From assembly GCA_963751355.1 (NCBI GenBank), contig CAVVVS010000045.1:1-39887 (forward strand): DNA of 39,887 nucleotides, read 5' to 3'. A program made the position numbers and the translations under genes. The stretch comes from CAVVVS01 sp963751355. Lineage in GTDB: Bacteria > Bacteroidota > Ignavibacteria > Ignavibacteriales > Ignavibacteriaceae. A model generated the notes under the pieces. The model did not search any database. It saw only the letters and a list, made by a program, of their open reading frames with translations, and was not told the DNA's origin. Below, one piece after another: positions 7,332 through 15,431 of this stretch. Each line of letters opens with the position of its first letter. Position 1 is the first letter of the stretch.

Positions 7332-10307
7332 ATGAACTATAGGCTTATCAAAAAATTAATTGGAATAGCTGTTTTTTTAATATCGGCGACTGTGCTTTTT
7401 TCTACAGTGCAGCCGTCGGTTTCATTCTGGGACTGCGGGGAATTCACCGCATCTGCATATTATCTGCAAGTACCTCATCCCCCGGGTGCACCATTCTTCA
7501 CAATTTTAGGTAGAATTTTTGCCATGATTCCGTTTGTCTCTAATATAGCTTTAAGAGTAAATACGATTTCTGTTTTGGCGAGTGCATTTTCCGTTTTCTT
7601 TCTTTACTTGATTGCAGTAAAACTAATTGAAAATTATAGAGGCAAAACTCCCGCTAATCTTTTAGATGCTTTATCGACTTACATAGCCGCTGCTGTTGGT
7701 GCACTTTCATTTTCATTCAGTGATACTTTCTGGTTTAATGGTGTTGAAGCGGAAGTATATGCTTCCAGTACTTTCTTGTTCGCCGCTATCACTTATTTAA
7801 TGATGCGCTGGAATGAAAGGGCAGACAATAAGGATAATGAAAAATATATTTTGATGATCGCATACCTAATCGGTATTTCAACCGGCGTCCATTTGATGAG
7901 CGTATTGGCTATAGTTGCCGTAGTAATGATGATCATGTTCAGGAAGTATGTTGACAATGAAAATGCCTTGAAAAAATCCGGCTATATATTTTTAGCACAT
8001 GCCGCTGCTGTTTTAATATTTGCCTTAATACTATGGGCAGGTGAAAAGAGCACCACACCGCCCTCACCGGAACAATACTTGGCTTTTGATTCGAAATTTA
8101 AACTCATTGCCGCCGGATTGAGTGCGCTGTTGTTAGGCTTATTTTGGAAGAGACTCTTAAATAAAAATTCAATATATCTTCCTCTCATTATTGGAGGTGC
8201 CGCATTATTTATAACTTACCCGGGAATTGTAAAAATGCTTCCGGATTATATGACCAAAGTATCAGGTGATAATATTACGACAGCAGTTATCACTCTATTA
8301 GTGATATTTGCGGGTTTAGGCTTAATGGTGAGCTATTCAGTAAAGAAACAAAAACCTACGCTTCACTTAGTATTCATGTCGTTCATTTTTATACTACTTG
8401 GTTTTACTACGTATACAATGATCATAATCAGATCCAATCAAAATCCGCCCATGAACGAAAATCAGCCGAATGATTTTTCGGAATTGGTTTCATATCTGAA
8501 CCGAGAGCAATATGGTGATTTTCCAATATTCAAAAGAAGGTTCGCACCCGAACAGCGACAGCGTGAAGTTTTTACAAACTATTCGAGCGACCTCGATTTT
8601 TTCTGGAATTACCAGATGAATCATATGATGACTAGATATTGGTTATGGAATTACGCAGGTAGAGAAAGCTGGGTTCAGGACGACGGTGCTGATATTGCCC
8701 CGTTTAACTCTATCGGAAATTTATTCGGCAGATTTTTTAATATTCATTTTGCCGGGGATGTGGCTAATTCACTTTACGGAATTCCCTTTTTACTGGGTAT
8801 TATCGGCATCTTTTTCCATTTCAAAAGGGACTGGAAAATGGCGGTTATATTTATGGTCCTTTTTATTCTTATGGGATATCTTACAGCCTTCTATCAGAAT
8901 CAGCAGCAGCCTCAGCCTAGAGAAAGGGATTATTTTTACGTGGGTGCCTTTTTTATATTTTCAATCTGGATTGCCATTGGACTTAGAGGATTTATAGATA
9001 TTATTCAGGAAAAAGTATCAAGACTCAGTTTCAGAAATGCGGCAGTCGTAGGTACGCTTGCTCTAGGAATAATATTTGTTCCATTTAGAATGCTCGAAGC
9101 AAATTACTACACTCATGACCGTTCACACAATTGGGTTCCGTGGGATTACGCTTATAATATGCTGCAAAGCTGCCCGCCCAATGCTGTGTTATTTACGAAC
9201 GGTGATAATGATACATTTCCCCTTTGGTATTTACAGGATGTTGAAGGTGTTAGGCGTGATGTTAAGATTGCTAATCTGAGTCTTCTCAATACTCCGTGGT
9301 ATATTCTTCAGTTGAAGCATTCGGATCCTTACAGTGTCGGTACAGTAAGTATGAGCTTAACCGATCAGCATATTAAAAACATCGGTCCGGTTCAATGGGA
9401 ACCGCGCAATATAACATTGCCGCTTCCATCTGATAAAAATGAATTAAGCAAAATAATTTCATCCTATCATATCACTGATTCTTCCGTAGTAAGAAACGGT
9501 GCATTAACTTTTAGAATGAATAATACTGTTGAATACGGCGGAGTAAAAGCCTTTAGAATTCAAGATATTGTGGCAAAGGATATAATTGAATCTAATAACT
9601 GGAAACGACCGATTTGCTTTGCCGTAACCGTTTCACCCCAAAGCCGGATGAGTTTAACCGATTATCTAAGATTGGAAGGCATGGTATATGAACTTGTGCC
9701 GCAGAAAAGGAAACCGAGATCCGAATTTATCGACACAAAAATTTTAGAAGAACAACTCCTTAATGAAAATCCCGGTTACAGTAAATCATTTAAACCCGGA
9801 TTTAAATTCAGGGGTCTCAATGATGCCGGCATATTCTACGATGAAAACCACACCAGAATGCTTCAAAGCTACCGGAACGGATTTTTAGCACTTGCATTCC
9901 ATTTTCTGAATTCAAATCAAAACGAAATGGCTGTAAAAACTATCGATGTAATGAACAATAAAATGCCTGTTAATGTAATTGATATGGAAACGGGAACTAT
10001 GTATGAAACAGCAAATATTTATTACCACACCGGAAAGATGGATCGATACAAAAAAATCTCTGCGGAAGTTGAACAAAGAGCACTAGCGGAGATGGCAGCC
10101 AATCCGGAAGATGTTCGCTCATATTATAATCCCTATCGGATATTACTTACATCCTATGAAAATCTAAAAGAATATAAGAAATTAATATCACTCTGGCAGC
10201 GGATTGCTAAATTATTCCCTAATGATCCCAACGTAAAACTAAATATTGCAAAATACCGTAAACTGGCATCGGAACAGGACAGCACTTTGCGGAGTAAAAG
10301 TAATTAA
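7332..10307 (+). CDS. DUF2723 (TMEM260-like) GT-C membrane glycosyltransferase with C-terminal repeats
   Basis: 991 residues. The N-terminal DUF2723 signature is clear: a first membrane helix, then VSFWDCGEFTASAYYLQVPHPPGAP (30-54), where Asp34 and Glu37 match the acidic pair of GT-C enzymes facing the extracytoplasmic side. Around ten or more hydrophobic segments fill residues 1-580. About 590-991 is soluble, with NGDNDTFPLWYLQ in its first part and TPR-like helices at the end (about 830-985). The human relative TMEM260 is a protein O-mannosyltransferase, so protein or polymer glycosylation outside the membrane from a lipid-linked sugar is the best inference. The start has only a weak GGGG site. 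A strong terminator at 10343-10371 separates it from the GT9 gene. Confidence 0.9.
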   Translation: MNYRLIKKLIGIAVFLISATVLFSTVQPSVSFWDCGEFTASAYYLQVPHPPGAPFFTILGRIFAMIPFVSNIALRVNTISVLASAFSVFFLYLIAVKLIENYRGKTPANLLDALSTYIAAAVGALSFSFSDTFWFNGVEAEVYASSTFLFAAITYLMMRWNERADNKDNEKYILMIAYLIGISTGVHLMSVLAIVAVVMMIMFRKYVDNENALKKSGYIFLAHAAAVLIFALILWAGEKSTTPPSPEQYLAFDSKFKLIAAGLSALLLGLFWKRLLNKNSIYLPLIIGGAALFITYPGIVKMLPDYMTKVSGDNITTAVITLLVIFAGLGLMVSYSVKKQKPTLHLVFMSFIFILLGFTTYTMIIIRSNQNPPMNENQPNDFSELVSYLNREQYGDFPIFKRRFAPEQRQREVFTNYSSDLDFFWNYQMNHMMTRYWLWNYAGRESWVQDDGADIAPFNSIGNLFGRFFNIHFAGDVANSLYGIPFLLGIIGIFFHFKRDWKMAVIFMVLFILMGYLTAFYQNQQQPQPRERDYFYVGAFFIFSIWIAIGLRGFIDIIQEKVSRLSFRNAAVVGTLALGIIFVPFRMLEANYYTHDRSHNWVPWDYAYNMLQSCPPNAVLFTNGDNDTFPLWYLQDVEGVRRDVKIANLSLLNTPWYILQLKHSDPYSVGTVSMSLTDQHIKNIGPVQWEPRNITLPLPSDKNELSKIISSYHITDSSVVRNGALTFRMNNTVEYGGVKAFRIQDIVAKDIIESNNWKRPICFAVTVSPQSRMSLTDYLRLEGMVYELVPQKRKPRSEFIDTKILEEQLLNENPGYSKSFKPGFKFRGLNDAGIFYDENHTRMLQSYRNGFLALAFHFLNSNQNEMAVKTIDVMNNKMPVNVIDMETGTMYETANIYYHTGKMDRYKKISAEVEQRALAEMAANPEDVRSYYNPYRILLTSYENLKEYKKLISLWQRIAKLFPNDPNVKLNIAKYRKLASEQDSTLRSKSN

Positions 10308-10342
10308 CGAATACTTACTGCTTTTATATGTATTCCTCATAG

Positions 10343-10371
10343 ATAAGCGGCTTTATGCCGCTTATTTTTTT
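10343..10371 (+). terminator. Rho-independent terminator after DUF2723 gene
   Basis: Perfect nine-base-pair stem ATAAGCGGC (10343-10351) with GCCGCTTAT (10357-10365), five-base loop, immediately followed by a run of T. It is 35 bases past the stop codon, as expected for an intrinsic terminator. Confidence 0.9.
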
Positions 10372-10434
10372 ATATTTGAATCGTTATTTATTTCGATCAT
10401 GTAAAAATTCAATCATAAAGTTTAGTTTTAGTCG

Positions 10435-11514
10435 ATGAAAATATTACTACTCGCGCTCTCCGGCATCGGAGATGCTTTAATGTTTACTCCTGCATTAAGC
10501 CTTATCAAAAAGAAATTTCCGGAGACCAAGATTGATGCATTAGTTATGTTTAAGGGAGTGAAAGATATTTATGATAAAAATCCGAATATTGATAGGGTTA
10601 TTTTTTTCGATTTTCTTTCCGAAGGTGCGGTTTCATCGCTTAAATTTGTTTTAAGTTTAAGAAAAAAATATGATGCTTCTATAAATGTTTACCCTTCAAA
10701 CAGGAAAGAATATAATATCATAAATTTTTTAGCGGGAGCAAAAAAACGCGCCGGAGTTAATTATCTTAGAAAAAACTTTACAAACCTAGGATGGCTCAAC
10801 AATGTTTCATTTACCGAGAATGATGCTTTGCACAACGTTCAGGAAAATATTAAGCTGTGCGAAAAGTTATTCAAAGAAAGTTTAGGTGAAGAACCTGATC
10901 TCGAATTCCATTTGTCTGAAGAAGATAAAAGATATGCAAATGAATTTATCAACAGCAAAAACATCTTAAATGATGATTTGGTTATTGGCTTTCATCCCGG
11001 TTCGGCAATATTAAAAAACCAAATTAATAGAAGGTGGGAACCGGAAAAATTTGCAGCATTAGGTAAAAGATTAATTGGGGAGCAAAATGCGAAAATTTTA
11101 ATTTTCGGCGGACCCGACGAAATGGATTTGAAGAAAAATATTGCTTCGCAAATTAACTCTGAAAATTGTCAAATAATTGAAACCGAAAATTTAGCCCAAA
11201 GTGCTTCCATAATGAAGAGATGCAATGTATTTGTTTCAAATGATTCAAGTTTGATGCATGTTGCTTCTGCTTTAAAGTTGAATGTTGCGGCTATAATCGG
11301 TCCGACCAATCCAAATTATATTTACCCGTGGCACACAAATCATAAAATAATAACTTTGAATTTAGATTGCGCACCTTGCTTTATATATTCGCCGCAACCG
11401 TTAATTTGTCTTCGCGATGATGTTAAATATAAATGCATCAAAGAGCTTACTGTAGAGATGGTTTACGATGCTGTTCAAAATTTGTTAGAACAATCTTTTT
11501 CAAAAAACATATAA
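10435..11514 (+). CDS. Family 9 glycosyltransferase (heptosyltransferase-like)
   Basis: 359 residues, cytoplasmic GT-B enzyme. The N-terminal Rossmann half starts with MKILLLALSGIGDALMFTPA (1-20), the hallmark of GT9/WaaF-like proteins. The C-terminal donor-binding half has GFHPGSA (185-191), IFGGPDE (223-229), SNDSSLMHVASAL (268-280) and GPTNP (289-293). Family members transfer heptose or related sugars during lipopolysaccharide core synthesis; the actual donor here is inferred. A terminator lies upstream, so it needs its own promoter. TATATTTG at 10371-10378 matches a Bacteroidota -7 element but has no -33 partner. No good ribosome site precedes the ATG at 10435. It converges on the LOG-like gene with a 24-base gap. 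Confidence 0.92.
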   Translation: MKILLLALSGIGDALMFTPALSLIKKKFPETKIDALVMFKGVKDIYDKNPNIDRVIFFDFLSEGAVSSLKFVLSLRKKYDASINVYPSNRKEYNIINFLAGAKKRAGVNYLRKNFTNLGWLNNVSFTENDALHNVQENIKLCEKLFKESLGEEPDLEFHLSEEDKRYANEFINSKNILNDDLVIGFHPGSAILKNQINRRWEPEKFAALGKRLIGEQNAKILIFGGPDEMDLKKNIASQINSENCQIIETENLAQSASIMKRCNVFVSNDSSLMHVASALKLNVAAIIGPTNPNYIYPWHTNHKIITLNLDCAPCFIYSPQPLICLRDDVKYKCIKELTVEMVYDAVQNLLEQSFSKNI

Positions 11515-11538
11515 TTACAGCGGGCAGATTCTCATTAA

Positions 11539-12066
11539 TTATTTAAGCAATTGAACTAAGTATTCAACAATTTCATCAACAGTATTGAAACATTTTACCA
11601 ACCCGGTTTCTCTTCCTTCTTTCAATATCTGATCATCCACAATATTCACAACATCTTCCCACATTTTAGAATGACACGCAACCGGCTTTTTCTTTGAGAT
11701 TGACTTATTAATAAATTCCCAAATTACGGCTAACTCTAACAGAGTTCCCGTACCGCCCTGCAAAACAACATAAGCATCTCCTAATTCGACTAACTTTGAA
11801 ATTCTTTCAAATAAACTTTTACACTCTATCCGCTTGGTAAGATATTTGCTCGGAGTTGAATTCCATAAGTCAACGGTAATTCCTACAGCCTCAGCACCGT
11901 TTTTTGAGGCTCCTTTGGAAACAGCATCCATTATTCCATGATAACCGCCGGTACATACATTGAATCCTTTTTTAGCCAGTTTACTTCCGAGTTCAAAAGC
12001 AATTTTATATTGATTATCCTTTTCCACCGGACGCGAACTTCCAAAAATGGTTATCGTTTTCCTCAC
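11539..12066 (-). CDS. LOG-like Rossmann-fold protein (possible nucleotide phosphoribohydrolase)
   Basis: 175 residues. It follows the LOG/TIGR00725-TIGR00730 pattern: TITIFGSSRP (4-13), VCTGGYHGIMDAVSKGA (37-53) and QGGTGTLLE (103-111). In classical LOG phosphoribohydrolases the last motif is PGGxGTxxE; here Gln103 replaces the Pro, while both Gly, the Thr and Glu111 are kept. LOG enzymes release bases from nucleoside 5'-monophosphates, including cytokinin precursors; activity here is uncertain. The start is GTG at 12066 (CAC on the plus strand) with GAGAG a few bases upstream; no in-frame ATG exists nearby. It is transcribed away from a 420-base noncoding region with overlapping palindromes. 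Confidence 0.82.
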   Translation of the reverse strand: MRKTITIFGSSRPVEKDNQYKIAFELGSKLAKKGFNVCTGGYHGIMDAVSKGASKNGAEAVGITVDLWNSTPSKYLTKRIECKSLFERISKLVELGDAYVVLQGGTGTLLELAVIWEFINKSISKKKPVACHSKMWEDVVNIVDDQILKEGRETGLVKCFNTVDEIVEYLVQLLK

Positions 12067-12486
12067 ATTACTCTCATTTTATTATTATAATTCAATCCCT
12101 GCTTTTAATGAACTTTTATGCTCGTTGCACAAGAAATATTCAGGATCTACATTTAAATAAAAACTGAAGGTCTCATACAGAAATGTCCATAGTAGATATC
12201 TCGGGTATTCAATATTATGCCAGATCCCTGCATATCCTGCCAATTGTTATATTTAATTGCTGAGATTTTGTTAACCTACTAAGACCCAGCAAGAACGCTG
12301 TGGTAAACAGTAATTTTTGAAAAAGATATTTTCAAATAATTATTTGCTTCTGTTATATAAATCACCAAACAATATAATGTGCTCACTTCTGCGTCCTCGC
12401 AGACTTTCCTATTTAGTAATACACATGACATGTATTTAAGTTGTTGCCTATAAGATATAAATCGGAAGCATATATACTAAATAAAA
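12067..12486. other. Noncoding region with overlapping palindromes
   Basis: No gene is seen in 420 bases. TTTGAAAA/TTTTCAAA (12316-12336, 8-5-8) overlaps a perfect 14-bp palindrome CAAATAATTATTTG (12333-12346). A small CTGCG/CGCAG hairpin lies near 12385-12400. These may be regulator sites for the LOG-like gene, about 250 bases away, or just AT-rich chance palindromes. Confidence 0.4.
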
Positions 12487-13455
12487 CTATTCGTAAAAAT
12501 TCTTCTCCCAACGATGAACTTTTAGCTCTCCAATTAAACGCGATGAAAGCGAACCTTTACTTACACTCTTAATGTTTGCCAGCAGGTTTTTTTCTTTTCT
12601 CATACCCGGAATTACTGCTGTAACGGCATCAAAACTGATTATAAACCGGAGCGCTGCTTCGGCAAGCGATTCGGTCTCTTCCTGTACGTCTTTCCAAATT
12701 TCATCTGTTCTCAATTTTACATCAAGCTTACGCTTACCGCGAAAATAATTATTCCGGAAATCTCCCATCGGGAATTCGGTTGAAGGATCAACATTACCTG
12801 TTAGGGCGCCCTCATCGAACGGAACGCGAACTATTATACTAATATTTTTAGCCTTTGCGAATGAAAACAATTTTTCTGCAGGTTTTTGATCGAAGATATT
12901 GAATATAACCTGGTAGCTGTCAATCAGTCCGGTTTTACCCGCTTGAATTCCGTTTTCCGGCTGATGGTCGTTTATTGAGATTCCCCAAAATCTGACTTTC
13001 CCGTCTTTCTTTAATTTTTGAACTGCTTCTTTCCACTCATCACTAACAGCCCAATTATCATTCCATACGTGAAACTGCATTAAGTCGAGATGATCTCTTT
13101 TCAGGTTTCTTAAACTTTCTTCCGTTTTTTTAATAATGTAATCCTTAGGAAATGATTCTTCAATTTTGGAAGAATTTGAAGCCGGCCATTCATTTTTTTT
13201 TGAGGGCACCTTGGAAGCAATGAATAATTGTTTACCCGATTCTTTTTCAACTTCACCGACTAACTTTTCGCTGTGGCCATTTCCGTATACCAGAGCAGTA
13301 TCAAAAAAATTAATACCTTCTTCTATAGCTCTGTGCAATACTCTTTTGGATTCTTCATCATCAGCACCGATCCACATTGCCTTTCCGATTCCCCAGCAGC
13401 CGAATCCCAATTGAGATATTTTTGTATCAGACTTAGAAAATTTTTTCATTAGCAT
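12487..13455 (-). CDS. Aldo/keto reductase
   Basis: 322 residues, a cytosolic NADPH-dependent (beta/alpha)8 oxidoreductase reducing aldehydes or ketones. The catalytic tetrad is present: Asp52 (FFDTALVYG), Tyr57, Lys82 (IASKVPS) and His129 (MQFHVWND). The C-terminal cofactor region FIISFDAVTAVIPGMRKEKNLLANI matches the family. Length is normal. The first ATG at 13455 is chosen because GAGGG sits seven bases upstream; a second in-frame ATG two codons later is possible. Substrate is not predictable. The upstream region to 13878 is shared with the divergent ECF sigma operon, so divergent regulation is possible. Confidence 0.93.
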   Translation of the reverse strand: MLMKKFSKSDTKISQLGFGCWGIGKAMWIGADDEESKRVLHRAIEEGINFFDTALVYGNGHSEKLVGEVEKESGKQLFIASKVPSKKNEWPASNSSKIEESFPKDYIIKKTEESLRNLKRDHLDLMQFHVWNDNWAVSDEWKEAVQKLKKDGKVRFWGISINDHQPENGIQAGKTGLIDSYQVIFNIFDQKPAEKLFSFAKAKNISIIVRVPFDEGALTGNVDPSTEFPMGDFRNNYFRGKRKLDVKLRTDEIWKDVQEETESLAEAALRFIISFDAVTAVIPGMRKEKNLLANIKSVSKGSLSSRLIGELKVHRWEKNFYE

Positions 13456-13632
13456 ATTGTTTCCCTCTTTTCGCTGTGTGTGAATAATTAATCAAATTCC
13501 AATTACTTTATATAAAAATATAATAAAGAATTCAACAAATATTTGGCAATCCTTTTTACGGGTAAGTTAAGGTAATTGAATTGTGATAATTATCATTCGA
13601 TTATTATTCTATAATTGGTCAAAGGTAATTGA

Positions 13633-13649
13633 TTAATCACCGTGATTAA
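13633..13649. promoter_or_regulatory. Perfect 8-1-8 palindrome, candidate operator
   Basis: TTAATCAC (13633-13640) and GTGATTAA (13642-13649) are exact reverse complements around one C. It lies between the aldo/keto reductase and sigma-factor genes and could serve either. Confidence 0.45.
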
Positions 13650-13654
13650 AATAA

Positions 13655-13709
13655 GATGCTGTCCGATGGATTCTGTCGGAGAATCTTCCGAAGGAATGGC
13701 ATCATGCCA
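13655..13709 (+). other. Potential structured RNA or multi-palindrome element
   Basis: As RNA it can fold into a three-way junction: GATGC (13655-13659)/GCATC (13699-13703), TCCGA (13662-13666)/TCGGA (13676-13680), TTCC (13686-13689)/GGAA (13693-13696). A competing stem GATTC (13669-13673)/GAATC (13681-13685) would exclude the second helix. The right end also forms the 13-bp palindrome TGGCAT-c-ATGCCA (13697-13709). It would be in a leader only if transcription starts far upstream; the nearest candidate promoter lies downstream of it. Confidence 0.35.
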
Positions 13710-13824
13710 AATGTAAATTACCTGATTATTACTTATTTTATATTATGTAAATGTCGAAATCCAGGCATAAATCTATAGGGGAGGAAAATTATTATTCTAT
13801 TTTCCCGGATTTAACTTAACAATC

Positions 13825-13853
13825 ACAACCTTTTTCACAGCACCAAAGTCTAA
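13825..13853 (+). promoter_or_regulatory. Candidate ECF-type promoter of the sigma operon
   Basis: ACAACC followed by a T-run (13825-13835) as -35 and GTCTAA (13848-13853) as -10, with a 17-base spacer. The AAC and GTC cores are characteristic of promoters used by ECF sigma factors. The predicted transcript would start near 13860, some 20 bases before the sigma start codon. This implies the sigma factor drives its own operon. Confidence 0.55.
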
Positions 13854-13878
13854 CAAACTAGTTGGGAACAGAAAATAA

Positions 13879-14457
13879 ATGACTAAAGAAGAAACTGATT
13901 TAATACAAAGAGCCCAGCGAGGCGATAAGGCTGCTTTCGAACAGCTTATATATCAGTACGATAAAAAAGTACTGGGCATGGCTTACTCGTTCATAAACAA
14001 CTATGATGACGCAAAAGATATCTACCAGGAAGTATTTTTGCGTGTTTACAAAGGATTGAAAAAGTTCGAATTCCGCAGCGAGTTTTCAACATGGCTGTAC
14101 AGAATAACAACCAACGTTTGTATAACATATCGTTCTCAAAAAAAGAAGCATGCTTTTTCATCCATTGATGAAGGAATTGAAGAACAAGACGGCGAAATTA
14201 GTCCTTTAGCAGAACTTATTCCCGGCGACAACGAAACCGACGAGAGAACTTTGAAAACGGAAATTAAAGAACGTATAGACAAAGCACTGAAAAAACTTTC
14301 TCCGCAGCAAACACTGGTTTTTACACTCAAGCATTTCGGCGGTCATAAAATTAGAGAAATTGCATCAATGATGAATTGCACGGAGGGAACAGTTAAAAAT
14401 TATCTTTTCATAGCAACACAGAAAATGAGAGAACAGTTAAAGGGATATTACGACTAA
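13879..14457 (+). CDS. ECF-family RNA polymerase sigma factor
   Basis: 192 residues, RpoE-like extracytoplasmic-function sigma factor directing RNA polymerase to stress promoters. Region 2 spans about 24-92 (DAKDIYQEVFLRVYKGLKKFEFRSEFSTWLYRITTNV, 44-80), an acidic linker covers about 95-125, and region 4 with its helix-turn-helix is about 135-188 (REIASMMNCTEGTVKNYLF). No region 1 or 3 is present, as expected. It is followed after 17 bases by its anti-sigma factor, then two exported DUF4097 proteins. The ribosome site is poor (GGGA eleven bases upstream). A candidate ECF promoter immediately upstream suggests positive autoregulation. Confidence 0.96.
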   Translation: MTKEETDLIQRAQRGDKAAFEQLIYQYDKKVLGMAYSFINNYDDAKDIYQEVFLRVYKGLKKFEFRSEFSTWLYRITTNVCITYRSQKKKHAFSSIDEGIEEQDGEISPLAELIPGDNETDERTLKTEIKERIDKALKKLSPQQTLVFTLKHFGGHKIREIASMMNCTEGTVKNYLFIATQKMREQLKGYYD

Positions 14458-14474
14458 AAGATTGGAAGAGAAAA

Positions 14475-15431
14475 ATGTTACATGAAAATTTTAAAGAAAT
14501 GATTCACCTTGCTTTGCTGGATGAATTAAACGATGAAGAAATGAAAGAATTGCATCAGCATTTAATTGATTGCAGCGAATGCCAGACGGAATACGATGAG
14601 CTCAGTAAATACTTATCTTTTATTGATAAAAAAGAGACACCTGAAATTGACCTACAATTTCTTCAGGACGCCCGGCGGCAGTTGCGCTCGGCGTTGGATT
14701 ATGAAATTTCCAGGAAATCTTTTTTCGAAAAATCAGTAACCACAATCGGTAAGTTTTTCTTTATCAATCGACAACCGGCTTTAGCGGGCGCATTTTCATT
14801 GATTATCGGACTAACTCTCGGCTATTTATTTTTTGCGCCGGTCTCATCAAATAATGGTTTGTTCGGGAATCAGAATTTATTAAGCGACCGTTCGGCAAAA
14901 ATTGCTAATGTCAGGTTCAGCGATCCTTTAACAGCAAACGGAGAAATAGAATTTACTTTTGATGCCGTTAAAGCGGTTAAAATGAAAGGAAACATCAACG
15001 ATCCGGCCATCCAAAAATTGCTTGCCGAAGCTTTGATAAATGAGAAAAACCCAGGTGTAAGAATTAGAACAGTTAATGCATTAAGTACACATACCGGGAT
15101 AAAAGCTCTTGCTGATCCGGAAATAAAATCGGCGTTAATATCTGCCGCAGAATATGATGCTAATCCCGGTGTCCGCAGAGAGGCGCTGAAATCGCTTTTA
15201 AGTCTCCCTTATGATTCGCTTATAAAAAATTGTTTATTATATGTTCTTGGACACGACAACAACTCGGCTATGCGTATTGTGGCAATTAATGGGCTGGCAT
15301 CCGAAAGTTTAAGCGGTCAACCACTTGATGAGGAAACAATGAAAATTTTAAATCAAAGAATAAAACAAGATGACAACGAATATATAAAAATTCGAGCCGC
15401 ATCTTTATTAAAGGAGGATAAACTTCAATGA
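14475..15431 (+). CDS. Transmembrane zinc anti-sigma factor with HEAT-like repeats
   Basis: 318 residues. The cytoplasmic N-terminus carries the ZAS/zf-HC2 zinc motif HLIDCSEC (His29, Cys33, Cys36), which in this family binds the cognate ECF sigma factor. One membrane helix spans about 101-121. The outside part contains four HEAT-like repeats, each with an N-x-x-[VMI]-[RK] core: NPGVRIRTVNAL (192-203), NPGVRREALKSL (230-241), NSAMRIVAINGL (263-274) and NEYIKIRAASLL (301-312). HEAT repeats bind proteins, so the domain probably senses an envelope partner. GGAAGAG precedes the start. The stop overlaps the next gene as ATGA, and the strong GGAGG for that gene lies inside this one, indicating translational coupling. 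Confidence 0.9.
   Translation: MLHENFKEMIHLALLDELNDEEMKELHQHLIDCSECQTEYDELSKYLSFIDKKETPEIDLQFLQDARRQLRSALDYEISRKSFFEKSVTTIGKFFFINRQPALAGAFSLIIGLTLGYLFFAPVSSNNGLFGNQNLLSDRSAKIANVRFSDPLTANGEIEFTFDAVKAVKMKGNINDPAIQKLLAEALINEKNPGVRIRTVNALSTHTGIKALADPEIKSALISAAEYDANPGVRREALKSLLSLPYDSLIKNCLLYVLGHDNNSAMRIVAINGLASESLSGQPLDEETMKILNQRIKQDDNEYIKIRAASLLKEDKLQ

Larger units (their letters stand above)
13456..13878. promoter_or_regulatory. Divergent control region ahead of the ECF operon
   Basis: 423 bases without a credible gene. It carries TGATAATTATCA (13584-13595, 12-bp perfect palindrome with some Fur-box resemblance), TTAATCAC-c-GTGATTAA (13633-13649), a three-stem potential fold (13655-13703), TGGCAT-c-ATGCCA (13697-13709), and a candidate ECF promoter (13825-13853). 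A 40-codon frame from 13656 is read as chance. Confidence 0.6.

Noticed and set aside
10371..10378. TATATTTG as a promoter -7 element for the GT9 gene
   Set aside because: No TTTG at 19-23 bases upstream; it overlaps the end of a terminator.
13656..13778. 40-codon frame upstream of the sigma gene
   Set aside because: No ribosome site, and it coincides with the palindrome-rich element; coding is not supported.
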